Shown: piece after piece, positions 52,220 to 61,660 of the stretch | Numbering within the stretch: position 1 is the first letter of the stretch | How the letters are laid out: the number at the start of each line of letters is the position of its first letter | Assembly (NCBI GenBank): GCA_002502095.1 | Contig: DAPJ01000021.1 | Span: 1-64,000 of the forward strand | DNA length: 64,000 nt | Direction of reading: 5' to 3' | Origin: Euryarchaeota archaeon UBA62 | GTDB taxonomy: Archaea; Thermoplasmatota; Poseidoniia; Poseidoniales; Thalassarchaeaceae | Program-made: the position numbers and the translations under genes | Notes under the pieces: generated by a model | Seen by the model: only the letters and a program-made list of their open reading frames with translations | What the model was told of the DNA's origin: nothing | Database searches by the model: none

Positions 52220-54751
52220 TCATTCATCTTCTCGTATCAGTGACCCGAACACCGTCTTTCTGAAGAGGGCCACAAAAGAGACTAGAAGGACTATTCCCAC
52301 TATGACACTCGGAGTGAAAAATCCATCACTACTTCCCTGGTCTTCCCCCAGCAAAGGATCTTCGGTACCGGTGTTCTGTACGTACTCCACATTGTGTCTG
52401 CAACTAACTTCCTCGGGATAGACTCCAGCATCGGTACATATCCTTCCAGGTACTGTGAACGCTTCAGATACGTCTAGCATACAGAAAGAGGACTCCCCTG
52501 AAATGATGCACTCCTCCGTTTCTTCCATTACGATAAGTATCGAGCCACAGAGAACCTGCTCTCCATCCCTATCTGTTAGCGATGGATGTTCTGAGAGGCA
52601 CTCCTCCAGATGGACCCCCTCTTCCAGAGAAGTCGGATGAGCTATGTATCCCCCTCTTGGTCCAAAGCTATTGAAGAAGTCTGGCAGCACTGGACGAGGT
52701 ACTATTGGTTCTCCCCCTCCCTGCGAAATATTCGTAGCAATAGGGTCCGCTCCGCCAACAGTCCCTCCAATCCTGTGGCCGTCTTCATCTAATTCAACGT
52801 CATAGAATTCTGTCCACAAATCGATGCTCCTTCCATTCTGGAACGAAGGAGTCCTATTCAGGACATCGAAATAACGGTCATCGCCCATGGTGAATAGATA
52901 TTCAATGGGAACGTCCTTTCCCTCGTTACACCCGCTAAGATATTCCATCATTTCTGAGAAGGTCTGCTGAGCCTCGGGAACTCCATCATAGGTAATATCA
53001 ACAGCCTTTCTAAATCCATCTCCCTGTATTATTTCGACTTCATCATCCAATGCCTGCATGATATCCACATCGCCGAACACTGGCAGGCCCCCCACGACTA
53101 CCAATCTAACATCGGGATCGATCGCTTCAATCACGTTCCTGTATGGGTCGGCTTCAAATGTATCCAAGACAACTAAGTCCGCGGCAAGGCCACTCTGGAT
53201 TCTACCAGTGTGATCAGACCATCCAATAGCATCAACTACATTGGTAGTAATCGTCTGAACCAACTCATAATCGGAGAAAATATCTCCAAGAACATTCCTG
53301 TCCCACCAATCAGCAATCTTCAGTTCGTGCATAGAGCTCTTAGATCCTGACGGGCTCCAGTCAGGTCCAATCATGATATTCACTCCCTCTGATTTGGCAG
53401 TGTAGATATCAGTCGTCTCCCCATATAGTAGGAGATTCGAGGTCGGTGACCAAGCGAGACTACCTCCTATATCGCCCAGAGCAGAGAACTCAGGTTGGGT
53501 CAGTCCCGTTCCGTGGATGATGACTATCTCCTCCACGAGCAAGTCATTCTGGACCAAGACATCAAACTCCGATCTACTGGACTCATCGATGCCCTCCGCC
53601 AAATGTATGAACCATGCATCCAGATTGCCATTTGAGTTGCCTTGCTTGATGTGATTGCCTTCATAGTCAGACTCAATTTCTGTCACCTTGGTATGGATTT
53701 GGTCCTTTCCGAAGTTGTAGTACTCAATATTCCTAGCTAGCATTGTTTGGAAAGTATCCTTGTTTGAGGTTGAGCTTCCTTGAATAGCAGTATTCCCACC
53801 TGCAATAGCCCTCAATTCTGCGAATCTCATAGTTGATGAATCAGATGTAGAGCAGCCCACATCCTTGGCATCACGATATGCATCATCAGCCTGCCACTGA
53901 TACCTATTCTGCCAACCACTAGTCCCGTGGTCCCATAGTGGGATAATGTTGTAATGAGCGTGGTTATGAGGGTCTATGAATCCTGGATAAATCGTACCAC
54001 TAGTAGGTATTGAAACTACTCCCTCGGCTGAACTTGGAGTTGGTTCCGACGAACTCCAAACCTCCTCGATGACCCCATCTCGTATGAGTATCCTGCCATC
54101 ATCGATAACATCAGTCTGGGATTCCATAGTTACTACTCTGCCTTCCAAGATATACTCTCCTCTGTGGATATGATCCTCTGGTGGGTAGCAGTTCCCCATC
54201 AGATGGTTAACGCCGACCCATTCTTGATCGTTAGCTCCTCCTGGAGTAGGGGTTGAATCGGATAGCTTTGCCCAACCTCCATCGCTCCCATAGCCATATG
54301 GGGTCCCAAAGTCAGAGTCTTCCGAAGGATAGCTTACAGAGTCTATCTCCAAACCCTCGCCATTGCTAATTGTGACCGTATCCCCCTCCCAGTAGTCAAA
54401 CTCAATATTGGTCTGTGCCCTATAGAATACAACATAGGCACCAGGCTCAATGATAGTCCCCCAAGCTATACTGCACATTGGCGAACCGCCGTTCTCCAAG
54501 TCATCTATCCACCATCCCCCTATATCTATAGCAGAATCAGTAGGGTTGTGCAATTCTAGGAACTGGTTAGAGAACCTTCCAATTTCTCCATCTCCATTCC
54601 AATCTATCCCTCCATACTCCTCGCTATTTGGAGATACGTATATCTCGTTGATAATGACCGAATCCCCCACTCCCTGCGCTGAAGTAGTGGTAATCGGCGA
54701 TGATACGACTAGAATCAACAAGGCAGTCACGACAAGTGACCCGGCGCGCAT
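52220..54751 (-). CDS. Secreted amidohydrolase with N-terminal lamin-tail domain and C-terminal anchor
   Basis: After a signal sequence ending near residue 25, residues about 30-170 form a lamin-tail (LTD) domain (IINEIYVSP, NQFLELHNPTDSAIDIGGWWI, SNGEGLEIDSVSYP). Residues about 200-590 are an amidohydrolase with the metal set of the cytosine deaminase/TRZ group: HNH in IDPHNHAHYN, His in IHLAEGID, His in VIIHGTGL and Asp in GPDWSPSG. A beta-rich tail and one membrane segment follow. It is exported and acts outside the cell; the substrate is unknown. ATG 54751 fits the signal peptide; the frame extends to 54823. Confidence 0.85.
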   Translation of the reverse strand: MRAGSLVVTALLILVVSSPITTTSAQGVGDSVIINEIYVSPNSEEYGGIDWNGDGEIGRFSNQFLELHNPTDSAIDIGGWWIDDLENGGSPMCSIAWGTIIEPGAYVVFYRAQTNIEFDYWEGDTVTISNGEGLEIDSVSYPSEDSDFGTPYGYGSDGGWAKLSDSTPTPGGANDQEWVGVNHLMGNCYPPEDHIHRGEYILEGRVVTMESQTDVIDDGRILIRDGVIEEVWSSSEPTPSSAEGVVSIPTSGTIYPGFIDPHNHAHYNIIPLWDHGTSGWQNRYQWQADDAYRDAKDVGCSTSDSSTMRFAELRAIAGGNTAIQGSSTSNKDTFQTMLARNIEYYNFGKDQIHTKVTEIESDYEGNHIKQGNSNGNLDAWFIHLAEGIDESSRSEFDVLVQNDLLVEEIVIIHGTGLTQPEFSALGDIGGSLAWSPTSNLLLYGETTDIYTAKSEGVNIMIGPDWSPSGSKSSMHELKIADWWDRNVLGDIFSDYELVQTITTNVVDAIGWSDHTGRIQSGLAADLVVLDTFEADPYRNVIEAIDPDVRLVVVGGLPVFGDVDIMQALDDEVEIIQGDGFRKAVDITYDGVPEAQQTFSEMMEYLSGCNEGKDVPIEYLFTMGDDRYFDVLNRTPSFQNGRSIDLWTEFYDVELDEDGHRIGGTVGGADPIATNISQGGGEPIVPRPVLPDFFNSFGPRGGYIAHPTSLEEGVHLEECLSEHPSLTDRDGEQVLCGSILIVMEETEECIISGESSFCMLDVSEAFTVPGRICTDAGVYPEEVSCRHNVEYVQNTGTEDPLLGEDQGSSDGFFTPSVIVGIVLLVSFVALFRKTVFGSLIREDE

Positions 54752-54840
54752 GATATGCCGATGGAACGATATGACTTCAACCCAACTATACAGGAGCATT
54801 GAGGGCGAAGTGCGAAATAGCACTATTTCTGCCCAGCTTC

Positions 54841-56316
54841 ATGTCTGGCATTAGGGCAACCTGTGTCGCACTCGTTACAATCATGTTCTCCTCCGTTTCC
54901 CTGTCTGGATGTATACATGATGCAATTATTGAGAATCTGAGTGTCCCCTATCCAGAATGGTATGGAGAAATGGAATTTATCGATGATCCAATGAGTCACA
55001 CAGACTCCTGTTTCAGTACTCCATGTGTGAGAAATTTCACAATAGGAGAGCCATTCTCAGATGAAATCTGGGACGAGACTGGCAACAAATGGGCTGTTTT
55101 TGGGAATGTCGAGGGAGGCAATTGCTGTGAGCACTACCTCGCCGCTACCAAGGAGGGTTGGATAATGAATTTTGGAGGTGAGTACCCTACTTGGTCCGAA
55201 GATAGGGGGCATACATGGCAGGAGTATCAACCCTCAATATTCTCTCAGCTGGGGTGCATGGAGCCCAAGCCAACAGTACCTGGACAGGAGGGGCTGGGAG
55301 AGGGAAGTATAGTTCAGGCGACCAATGGGGATATTATTTCCATGGGGTGGTTCCCATATCCGAGTGCGAGTGGCGCCGATCAATTCTATGCGTTCTTCTA
55401 TGACGCCGAAGACGAAGAGTGGAGTTGGTGTTTCAACAGAACTCCAGAGCCTTTCTATGATCGTTCATGGCAAGTCGAGGTAATAGGCCCGATTAACGGC
55501 GGACTCTACGGCAATGGGCCATGGGCCAGTCTTGTAATTTCCAACTTCTGGCATCAAGTACAGAATGTAGGAGGTCAGATTTCCACTGATGGACTAAATT
55601 ACGAATACTTCGGATTCCCAGATAGAGATACTGATTTGGATATAATGGAAGTAGACCTGGATCCTTCTGAACTGGGCACTGAGTGGGATTTCACTAAGCC
55701 CCATAAAGAGATGAGGGCTTTCCCGGTTCCCTCAGGAGGCCTGTACTTCCCAGACTACTTCATTGATGGCAGGGATGCGTTTCTCGATACCTCGCTCAAT
55801 TGGTGGACAGGGGTTACTTTAGCTGGGAATTCTCTACCCTCTCAGTATTGTGCATTTGACTCATCAACAGCTCTACATTGCGTCACTACGAGTAATTCTA
55901 ACCTCACCCATATGCTCTCTTGGGATGGGGGGGAGACATGGGAGAACCAATCCTATGACCTCTCAATAGAGGCCACAGGATTGGAAGAGTGGGAATTTCA
56001 CTCCAATGGAATGCACGACTTATTCGTTCTGAATGTGAGGTATCAGAGCTCCTCCGGGCCCGATGTCGATATAGCTTGGCATGTTAGGGACTTCTCGGAG
56101 AGTATGGTTCCAGACTCAAGGACCTATATCGGGCAAGGCGATCTTGACTCGACATCAGGAGCAGGAAATGATATCAGATTTGACTTCGCTAGCATGGGGA
56201 TCCTTCCAGATGGTGGCTCATTCATAGCGTATCAGGATTCTACCGACCCTGATCCATTATTCTCTGTGGAGTTATTACTGCCATCAGGATACATAGCAAA
56301 ATCTCAAACATTCTAG
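54841..56316 (+). CDS. Lipoprotein with Asp-box (BNR/sialidase-like) repeats
   Basis: The 491-residue protein begins with a lipoprotein signal and an SLSGC box. Two clear Asp-box motifs (SEDRGHTWQEY and SWDGGETWENQ), typical of beta-propeller sialidases and other sugar-binding proteins, lie near residues 120 and 360. No full sialidase catalytic set was identified, so binding rather than hydrolysis is as likely. ATG 54841 fits the signal; the frame opens at 54799. It diverges from the lamin-tail amidohydrolase, leaving 89 bases between. Confidence 0.7.
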   Translation: MSGIRATCVALVTIMFSSVSLSGCIHDAIIENLSVPYPEWYGEMEFIDDPMSHTDSCFSTPCVRNFTIGEPFSDEIWDETGNKWAVFGNVEGGNCCEHYLAATKEGWIMNFGGEYPTWSEDRGHTWQEYQPSIFSQLGCMEPKPTVPGQEGLGEGSIVQATNGDIISMGWFPYPSASGADQFYAFFYDAEDEEWSWCFNRTPEPFYDRSWQVEVIGPINGGLYGNGPWASLVISNFWHQVQNVGGQISTDGLNYEYFGFPDRDTDLDIMEVDLDPSELGTEWDFTKPHKEMRAFPVPSGGLYFPDYFIDGRDAFLDTSLNWWTGVTLAGNSLPSQYCAFDSSTALHCVTTSNSNLTHMLSWDGGETWENQSYDLSIEATGLEEWEFHSNGMHDLFVLNVRYQSSSGPDVDIAWHVRDFSESMVPDSRTYIGQGDLDSTSGAGNDIRFDFASMGILPDGGSFIAYQDSTDPDPLFSVELLLPSGYIAKSQTF

Positions 56317-56362
56317 AGGAAGAAGCAAGATTTCAACCGACTGATATAGACATAGACTAGTA

Positions 56363-59300
56363 TCAAGTCTTCTCGATATGGACCGATATCTTCACTCCAT
56401 CTACTTCGAATTCTATGGAGTTATCATTAGCCACTCCCTCGTTCAGATATGCTTTCTCTGAGCGAGTCTCAGATACTACTCGCTCCCAGTCTCGATTGGA
56501 TAATTTACCGTCTTCGATCCAAACGCTAAGATTTATGGTCGCCTCAATTTCTAGGTCCAAATCCTTCCTTTTAGCCTGAATTCTCCTAATTATATCTCTG
56601 GAAAGGCCTTTGGAAAGGAGATCTTCATCAACTTCCATATCCAAGACTAGGGAGACATCCCCATAATCCCCGGAGAGCGTCTCGGCGGCAAAACCTTCCC
56701 TTTCAACTCTCTTTATGTCAATATCACTGTCATTTATTTCATATCCTCCGACAGCAGCAATTCCAGCCTCAATCTCAAGTAGTAATGACTCAGGATCAAT
56801 CATTTGTAACTCAGAGAGAACATTCGGGAGGTCAGCTCTACACTTAGCTCCAAGAGCCTTCCTATTAGGCACGATTTCGATCTTCTGGAAAGTATCCAAG
56901 TCGTCTATGACGCTGATTTCCTCAACATTAAGCTCCTCCGAGAGAATTTCATGGAAGCTCGAGAGGTCAGGACCGCCAACTATCCATCCAGACCTACATG
57001 GAAGCCTCTGCCTCCTCCCAGCATCTACCCTTACTCTCCTGCCCGCTTCAGCAATTGACCTAACCAATTCCATTTCCATTTCTACCAAGGGATCAACGGG
57101 AGGAAGGGTACTCTCGACAATATCAGAACCAACAGGCCAATCCGCCAAGTGAACAGACGATCCAGTCAGTCCTCTATGTATTGCGTCAGATACGAAAGGA
57201 GAGACAGGAGCCATAAGCCTACAAACTATCAGGAGAACTTCATGGAGTGTGTTCTGACAAGAATGCTTATCCGTACTATCCACTTCATTCCATAGCCTCC
57301 TTCGTGACCTTCTAACATACCAGTTTGAAAGATCATTAACTACGAATGCCTCGAGATCCCTTCCAGCTTTATGAAAGTCCCATCGAACGAATTTATCATG
57401 ATATTCCTGTGCCATCGATGAAGCCTTCGATAAAATCCATCTGTCAAGATGGCTTCTCTCTTCTAGTGGGACAAATGTATCTCCATTACCAGGGTCAAAT
57501 CCATCGAGTGAGGCGTAATCGGCATGGAACTTGTATACATTCCACAATGTCAAAAACATCTTCGCGTAAGACTCCCTCACTCCATTCGGATCGAAGTTCG
57601 TAGGCGACCAAGGGGCACTCTGAGTTGTCATATACCATCTGATTGAATCAGCACCTTCCTTGTTGAAGTGGTCCCAGGGGTTCACGACATTTCCCTTCGA
57701 CTTACTCATCTTCTTCCCGTCCTTATCGAGAATATGGCCAAGAGATAGGCATCTACGGTAGGAGATACTATCGAAAACTGTAGTGGAAACCGCCATCAAA
57801 GAATAGAACCAACCTCTGGTCTGATCTACTGCTTCACAGATGTAATCGACTGGGAACGAGCCATCGAACTTATCCTCATTTTCGAAGGGGTAGTGCCATT
57901 GAGCGAATGACGCACAACCAGAGTCAAACCAGCAATCCATTACATAGGGTTCCCTAATCATCTCGCCATCGCATTCCACTTGCGGGCAAGAGAGGGTAAT
58001 CTCGTCTACATACGGCCTGTGTAGTTCTGGTGGCATTTCCGAGGATTCAGTCTTCATTTCCGAGAGCTCTTCTATACTTCCAACACAATGTTCGCTCCCG
58101 CATTCCTTGCAAATCCATACTGGCAGAGGGGTGCCCCAGTATCTTTCCCTGCTGATTGCCCAGTCCTTGATATTGGATAGCCATTCCCCCATTCTCTTGG
58201 ATCCAGTCCACTCAGGTGCCCATTCTACTTCTGAGTTGTACTGAAGTATCTTTTCTTTCACTGCAGTCATTCTAACGAACCAGCTGTCCATTGCATAGTA
58301 CAGTAACGGATGGTCGGTCCTCCAACAGTGAGGATAATCGTGAGTATACGAGTGCTCTCTGTAAAGGAGCCCTTCCTTCTCCAGTAGATCAATGATAATA
58401 TCATCGCACTCTTTAACATACTTGCCATCAATATCATTGTGGGTTCCTTGGATAAATTTGCCGTCCATCCCCACGGTATGTTGCGCTGGAAATCCGACTT
58501 CCATGCCAAGACTGTAGTCGTCCTCACCATACATAACCGCAGTATGCACAACCCCGGTTCCATCAGTAGTGGTGACAAAGTCCGCCCCTACTATGGTCCA
58601 TGCAGATGGATGCCCCTCTCCCTCAATGGCCCCGGGGAAAAGTGGCTTGTATGATTTTCCAATTATTTCTGAACCGGGAAACTCGTCTAATACCTCCATG
58701 TGGTTTCTCAATACATTACCAATCAGGTCCTTGGCCAGTATCAACTCTTCACCAACCTCTGCTCCTCCTCTGCCTTCCCAAGAATCAGACGGGCCAGAGG
58801 TTATCTTTACTCTGCAGTAGGTTAGATCCGGACCAACTGCAAGACCTACATTGCCCGGAAGTGTCCAAGGAGTAGTAGTCCAAGCCAACACAGAAGCTTC
58901 ATCCTCCAGAAGCTTGAATTTCACGAATACTGCAGGCTCGGTAACCTCTTTGTAACCTAGTGAAACCTCGTGGCTAGAGTAGCTAGTTCCGGTTTGAGGG
59001 CAATATGGTAGAACCTTATGGCCTCTAAATAGAAGGCCCTTATCGAACATCTGCTTCAATGACCACCATGCCGACTCTATGTATTGGTCATGCAGAGTTA
59101 CATAGGGGTCGTCAAGATCGACCCAGAACCCCATCCTCTCTGTCATTTCTCTCCAGGTCTCTTCGTAAGTCCACACGCTCTCCTTACATTTCTCGTTGAA
59201 TTCTTTCATGCCATAGGCTTCAATCTCTTCGTTGGACATTAGGTTTAGTTGCTTCTGCACCTCAATCTCTACCGGTAGACCGTGAGTGTCCCATCCTGCC

Positions 59301-59551
59301 TTTCTTTCAACCACATGCCCTTGCATTGTCTTCCATCTGCATACCATATCTTTGAACAGCCTCGAAATTACATGATGGATTCCCGGTTTCCCATTGGCAG
59401 TGGGTGGCCCTTCAAGAAATGTGAAAGCGGATCCATGCCCTCTCCTTGACTCAATGGATTTGGCAAAAGTCCCCTCCACTCTCCAAGTATCCATCAAGGA
59501 GCTCTCCAGGGCAACTGGATCAAACTCACCCGCAGGCTCGGGCACTACCAT
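56363..59551 (-). CDS. ileS: Isoleucyl-tRNA synthetase, archaeal/eukaryotic type
   Basis: The 1062-residue class I synthetase has the HIGH-equivalent GIHHV near residue 50, GWDTHGLPVE, the editing domain CP1 (TTTPWTLPGN, GTGVVHTA), zinc-binding CKECGSEHC, WFDSGCASFAQW and KMSKSKGNV. The C-terminal anticodon domain is complete. ATG 59551 (MVVPEPAGEFD) is used; the longer frame starts with TTG 59641 and adds 30 residues without a family match. It ends 46 bases from the convergent Asp-box lipoprotein gene. Confidence 0.96.
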   Translation of the reverse strand: MVVPEPAGEFDPVALESSLMDTWRVEGTFAKSIESRRGHGSAFTFLEGPPTANGKPGIHHVISRLFKDMVCRWKTMQGHVVERKAGWDTHGLPVEIEVQKQLNLMSNEEIEAYGMKEFNEKCKESVWTYEETWREMTERMGFWVDLDDPYVTLHDQYIESAWWSLKQMFDKGLLFRGHKVLPYCPQTGTSYSSHEVSLGYKEVTEPAVFVKFKLLEDEASVLAWTTTPWTLPGNVGLAVGPDLTYCRVKITSGPSDSWEGRGGAEVGEELILAKDLIGNVLRNHMEVLDEFPGSEIIGKSYKPLFPGAIEGEGHPSAWTIVGADFVTTTDGTGVVHTAVMYGEDDYSLGMEVGFPAQHTVGMDGKFIQGTHNDIDGKYVKECDDIIIDLLEKEGLLYREHSYTHDYPHCWRTDHPLLYYAMDSWFVRMTAVKEKILQYNSEVEWAPEWTGSKRMGEWLSNIKDWAISRERYWGTPLPVWICKECGSEHCVGSIEELSEMKTESSEMPPELHRPYVDEITLSCPQVECDGEMIREPYVMDCWFDSGCASFAQWHYPFENEDKFDGSFPVDYICEAVDQTRGWFYSLMAVSTTVFDSISYRRCLSLGHILDKDGKKMSKSKGNVVNPWDHFNKEGADSIRWYMTTQSAPWSPTNFDPNGVRESYAKMFLTLWNVYKFHADYASLDGFDPGNGDTFVPLEERSHLDRWILSKASSMAQEYHDKFVRWDFHKAGRDLEAFVVNDLSNWYVRRSRRRLWNEVDSTDKHSCQNTLHEVLLIVCRLMAPVSPFVSDAIHRGLTGSSVHLADWPVGSDIVESTLPPVDPLVEMEMELVRSIAEAGRRVRVDAGRRQRLPCRSGWIVGGPDLSSFHEILSEELNVEEISVIDDLDTFQKIEIVPNRKALGAKCRADLPNVLSELQMIDPESLLLEIEAGIAAVGGYEINDSDIDIKRVEREGFAAETLSGDYGDVSLVLDMEVDEDLLSKGLSRDIIRRIQAKRKDLDLEIEATINLSVWIEDGKLSNRDWERVVSETRSEKAYLNEGVANDNSIEFEVDGVKISVHIEKT

Positions 59552-59650
59552 GACATCGCGAGCAAAGGCATCGTATTGAATATGACTCGTTATCAGATTC
59601 GGACATATCTCACTAGTAGAGTTCAATAATGTCTTCGCCAACGCCGTGAT

Positions 59651-60298
59651 ATGACAGAGACGCTGACAGTCAATGTCGGAGGCATGACCTGTGACGGTTG
59701 TTCGTCAAATGTGTCTTCAGCTCTAAATTCACTAGCTTCAGTTTCATCTGCAGATGTATCTCATGTAACCGGGACTGCTGTCATCACTCACTCGGGAGCT
59801 ACCTTCGAGGAGATAAAACTCGCAATTCAGAAGTCCGGATATCTTGTAGACGGAGAGTCAGAACCATTCAACTGGACAGACGGTCCTGTGTGGAGGCAGT
59901 CTGCCCATAACACGAAATGGTGTTTGGTCGGTTGCAGTATCGGAGACTTCGGAACCATCGCCGCATTCCAATTTATTCCTTATTTTAATGATCTTGGTTG
60001 GTCTACAATGTCGATTATGCTACTTGCGATGTTCAATGGAATAATGACCTCTATCGCTCTTGAGACATTCATCCTATCTGCACAGATGGCATTGAACGAA
60101 GCTTTCAGAGTCGCTATTGGAATGTCTCTAATTTCGATGATTTCAATGGAAGCGGCTATGAATATTGTTGATGTCGTTCTGACTGGAGGGGCCAAGCTGA
60201 CTTTATGGGTCATAATTCCGATGTTGGTCGCAGGATTCCTGACGCCATGGCCCTACAACTACTGGAGACTCAAGAAGTACGGAGTAGCTTGCCATTAG
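59651..60298 (+). CDS. Heavy-metal-binding (HMA) domain fused to DUF4396 membrane domain
   Basis: Residues 1-65 are an HMA domain with GMTCDGC (C14, C17), which binds Cu+ or similar ions. Residues about 75-215 have four membrane segments with the DUF4396 signature phrases WCLVGCSIGDFG and PYNYWRLKKYGVACH, including conserved Cys and His residues in or near the membrane. DUF4396 has no proven function; the fusion points to a metal-related role, perhaps copper handling (inference). It sits ten bases before nadE. Confidence 0.82.
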   Translation: MTETLTVNVGGMTCDGCSSNVSSALNSLASVSSADVSHVTGTAVITHSGATFEEIKLAIQKSGYLVDGESEPFNWTDGPVWRQSAHNTKWCLVGCSIGDFGTIAAFQFIPYFNDLGWSTMSIMLLAMFNGIMTSIALETFILSAQMALNEAFRVAIGMSLISMISMEAAMNIVDVVLTGGAKLTLWVIIPMLVAGFLTPWPYNYWRLKKYGVACH

Positions 60299-60308
60299 GT
60301 GATGTATC

Positions 60309-61085
60309 ATGCAGGACTGGGAAAGACTAGGTGAACAGATTACTGAATGGATATTAGACTATGCAAAAAGCAACGGGATAACAACCCTAGTAGTGGGAGT
60401 TTCTGGAGGGATAGATTCAGCTGTAACTTCCACCCTGTGCGCCAAAACTGGACTCAATACACTTGCTCTAAATATGCCTATCCATCAGATTGAGGATCAA
60501 TTTGACCTCTCCAATCAGCATTTGTCATGGCTGACAAAAAACTGGGATAATGTAAGATCCGAGACTATCGATTTGTCTGAAACATTTGACTCATTTAGTA
60601 GTGCCTTTGGGGACAACTTCACAAATCATAGTATGGCAAATTCTAGGGCCAGACTTAGGATGGCCGCCTTGTATAATTTCGCTGGTATTGAAGCCATCAA
60701 TGGTATTGTTGTGGGTACGGGAAACAAGGTCGAAGATTTTGGAGTCGGATTCTACACCAAGTATGGCGATGGAGGCGTAGACATCTCTCCAATCGCCGAT
60801 CTCTACAAGTCAGAAGTCTACGCACTCGCCGGTGCTTTAGGAGTCATCCAAAAAATTCAAGACGCCGCACCAACCGATGGCCTCTGGGCAGATGGTAGGA
60901 CCGATGAGGAACAGATAGGGGCTACCTATGAGGAACTGGAGTGGGCTATGAGGGAGATCGAGGACCCTTCAGATGAGGAGCCCAGTGAAAGGCAGAGACA
61001 GGTAATGGCAAGATACATCGAACTCAATAAGGCCAATTCGCATAAGATGAAGCCTATTCCAGTGTTCAAGAGAAGTGACCGCTGA
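60309..61085 (+). CDS. nadE: NH3-dependent NAD+ synthetase
   Basis: The 258-residue protein has the ATP-pyrophosphatase SGGIDSA loop at residues 32-38, the GTGNKVEDFGVGFYTKYGDGGVDISPI substrate block and the AAPTDGLW loop. It amidates nicotinic acid adenine dinucleotide with ammonia; there is no glutaminase domain, so ammonia comes from elsewhere. The start ATG 60309 follows a GGTGAT SD-like site. The next gene overlaps by 11 bases. Confidence 0.95.
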   Translation: MQDWERLGEQITEWILDYAKSNGITTLVVGVSGGIDSAVTSTLCAKTGLNTLALNMPIHQIEDQFDLSNQHLSWLTKNWDNVRSETIDLSETFDSFSSAFGDNFTNHSMANSRARLRMAALYNFAGIEAINGIVVGTGNKVEDFGVGFYTKYGDGGVDISPIADLYKSEVYALAGALGVIQKIQDAAPTDGLWADGRTDEEQIGATYEELEWAMREIEDPSDEEPSERQRQVMARYIELNKANSHKMKPIPVFKRSDR

Positions 61086-61659
61086 CTTCAATTATGGGCC
61101 ACACCCCGGTTATTTCATGGATGAACTCTCACAAACCCAAACCAGCTATGCCGATAGTGGCCAGATGATGGCCGTCGAGTTCGATAGGAAGATCATCATT
61201 TACTGGTGGATGTCTGCAAATGTGGGACTTCTATTTTCGGTGGTCGGAATCATACTAATGCCGATCTGGATTCCATTTGGGTGGCTTGTTCACCAGAAGC
61301 AGTACGAACATATGAGTGGGGCCCTCACAGAACGCTCGCTCAATATGCGCATGGGTTGGATGTTCAAGAAGCAGCAGAATATCGCCCTGGACAAGCTAAC
61401 AGATGTCTCAATTCATGAGGGCCCCATTCTCAGTGCCTTCGGAGTCGTTAGGATGCAGTTCGAGACTGCTGGTGCGGCCCCATTCATACTGACTGGGGTG
61501 AAGAATGCCAACGAGTTCCGTGACCTCGTCCTCAGACAGAGGGACTCTCTGGTAACCGGGCCAGCTCAACAATCTACACAAACAACCGAATCCAGCGATG
61601 TTCTAATTGAAATTAGGGATATTCTAACGAAGATTGAGTCCAAGCTATCAGAAGAATAG
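61075..61659 (+). CDS. Membrane-anchored bacterial PH (bPH2/DUF304) domain protein
   Basis: Two membrane segments (about residues 43-80) precede a PH-like domain with the phrases LTERSLNMRMGWMFKKQQNIALDKLTDVSIHEGP and TAGAAPFILTGVKNANEF typical of DUF304. A polar C-terminal tail ends in a helix that could form coiled-coil contacts. The role of these proteins is not established; they act at the inner membrane face. GTG 61075 overlaps nadE; ATG 61117 is an alternative. Confidence 0.82.
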   Translation: MTADFNYGPHPGYFMDELSQTQTSYADSGQMMAVEFDRKIIIYWWMSANVGLLFSVVGIILMPIWIPFGWLVHQKQYEHMSGALTERSLNMRMGWMFKKQQNIALDKLTDVSIHEGPILSAFGVVRMQFETAGAAPFILTGVKNANEFRDLVLRQRDSLVTGPAQQSTQTTESSDVLIEIRDILTKIESKLSEE

Positions 61660-61660
61660 G

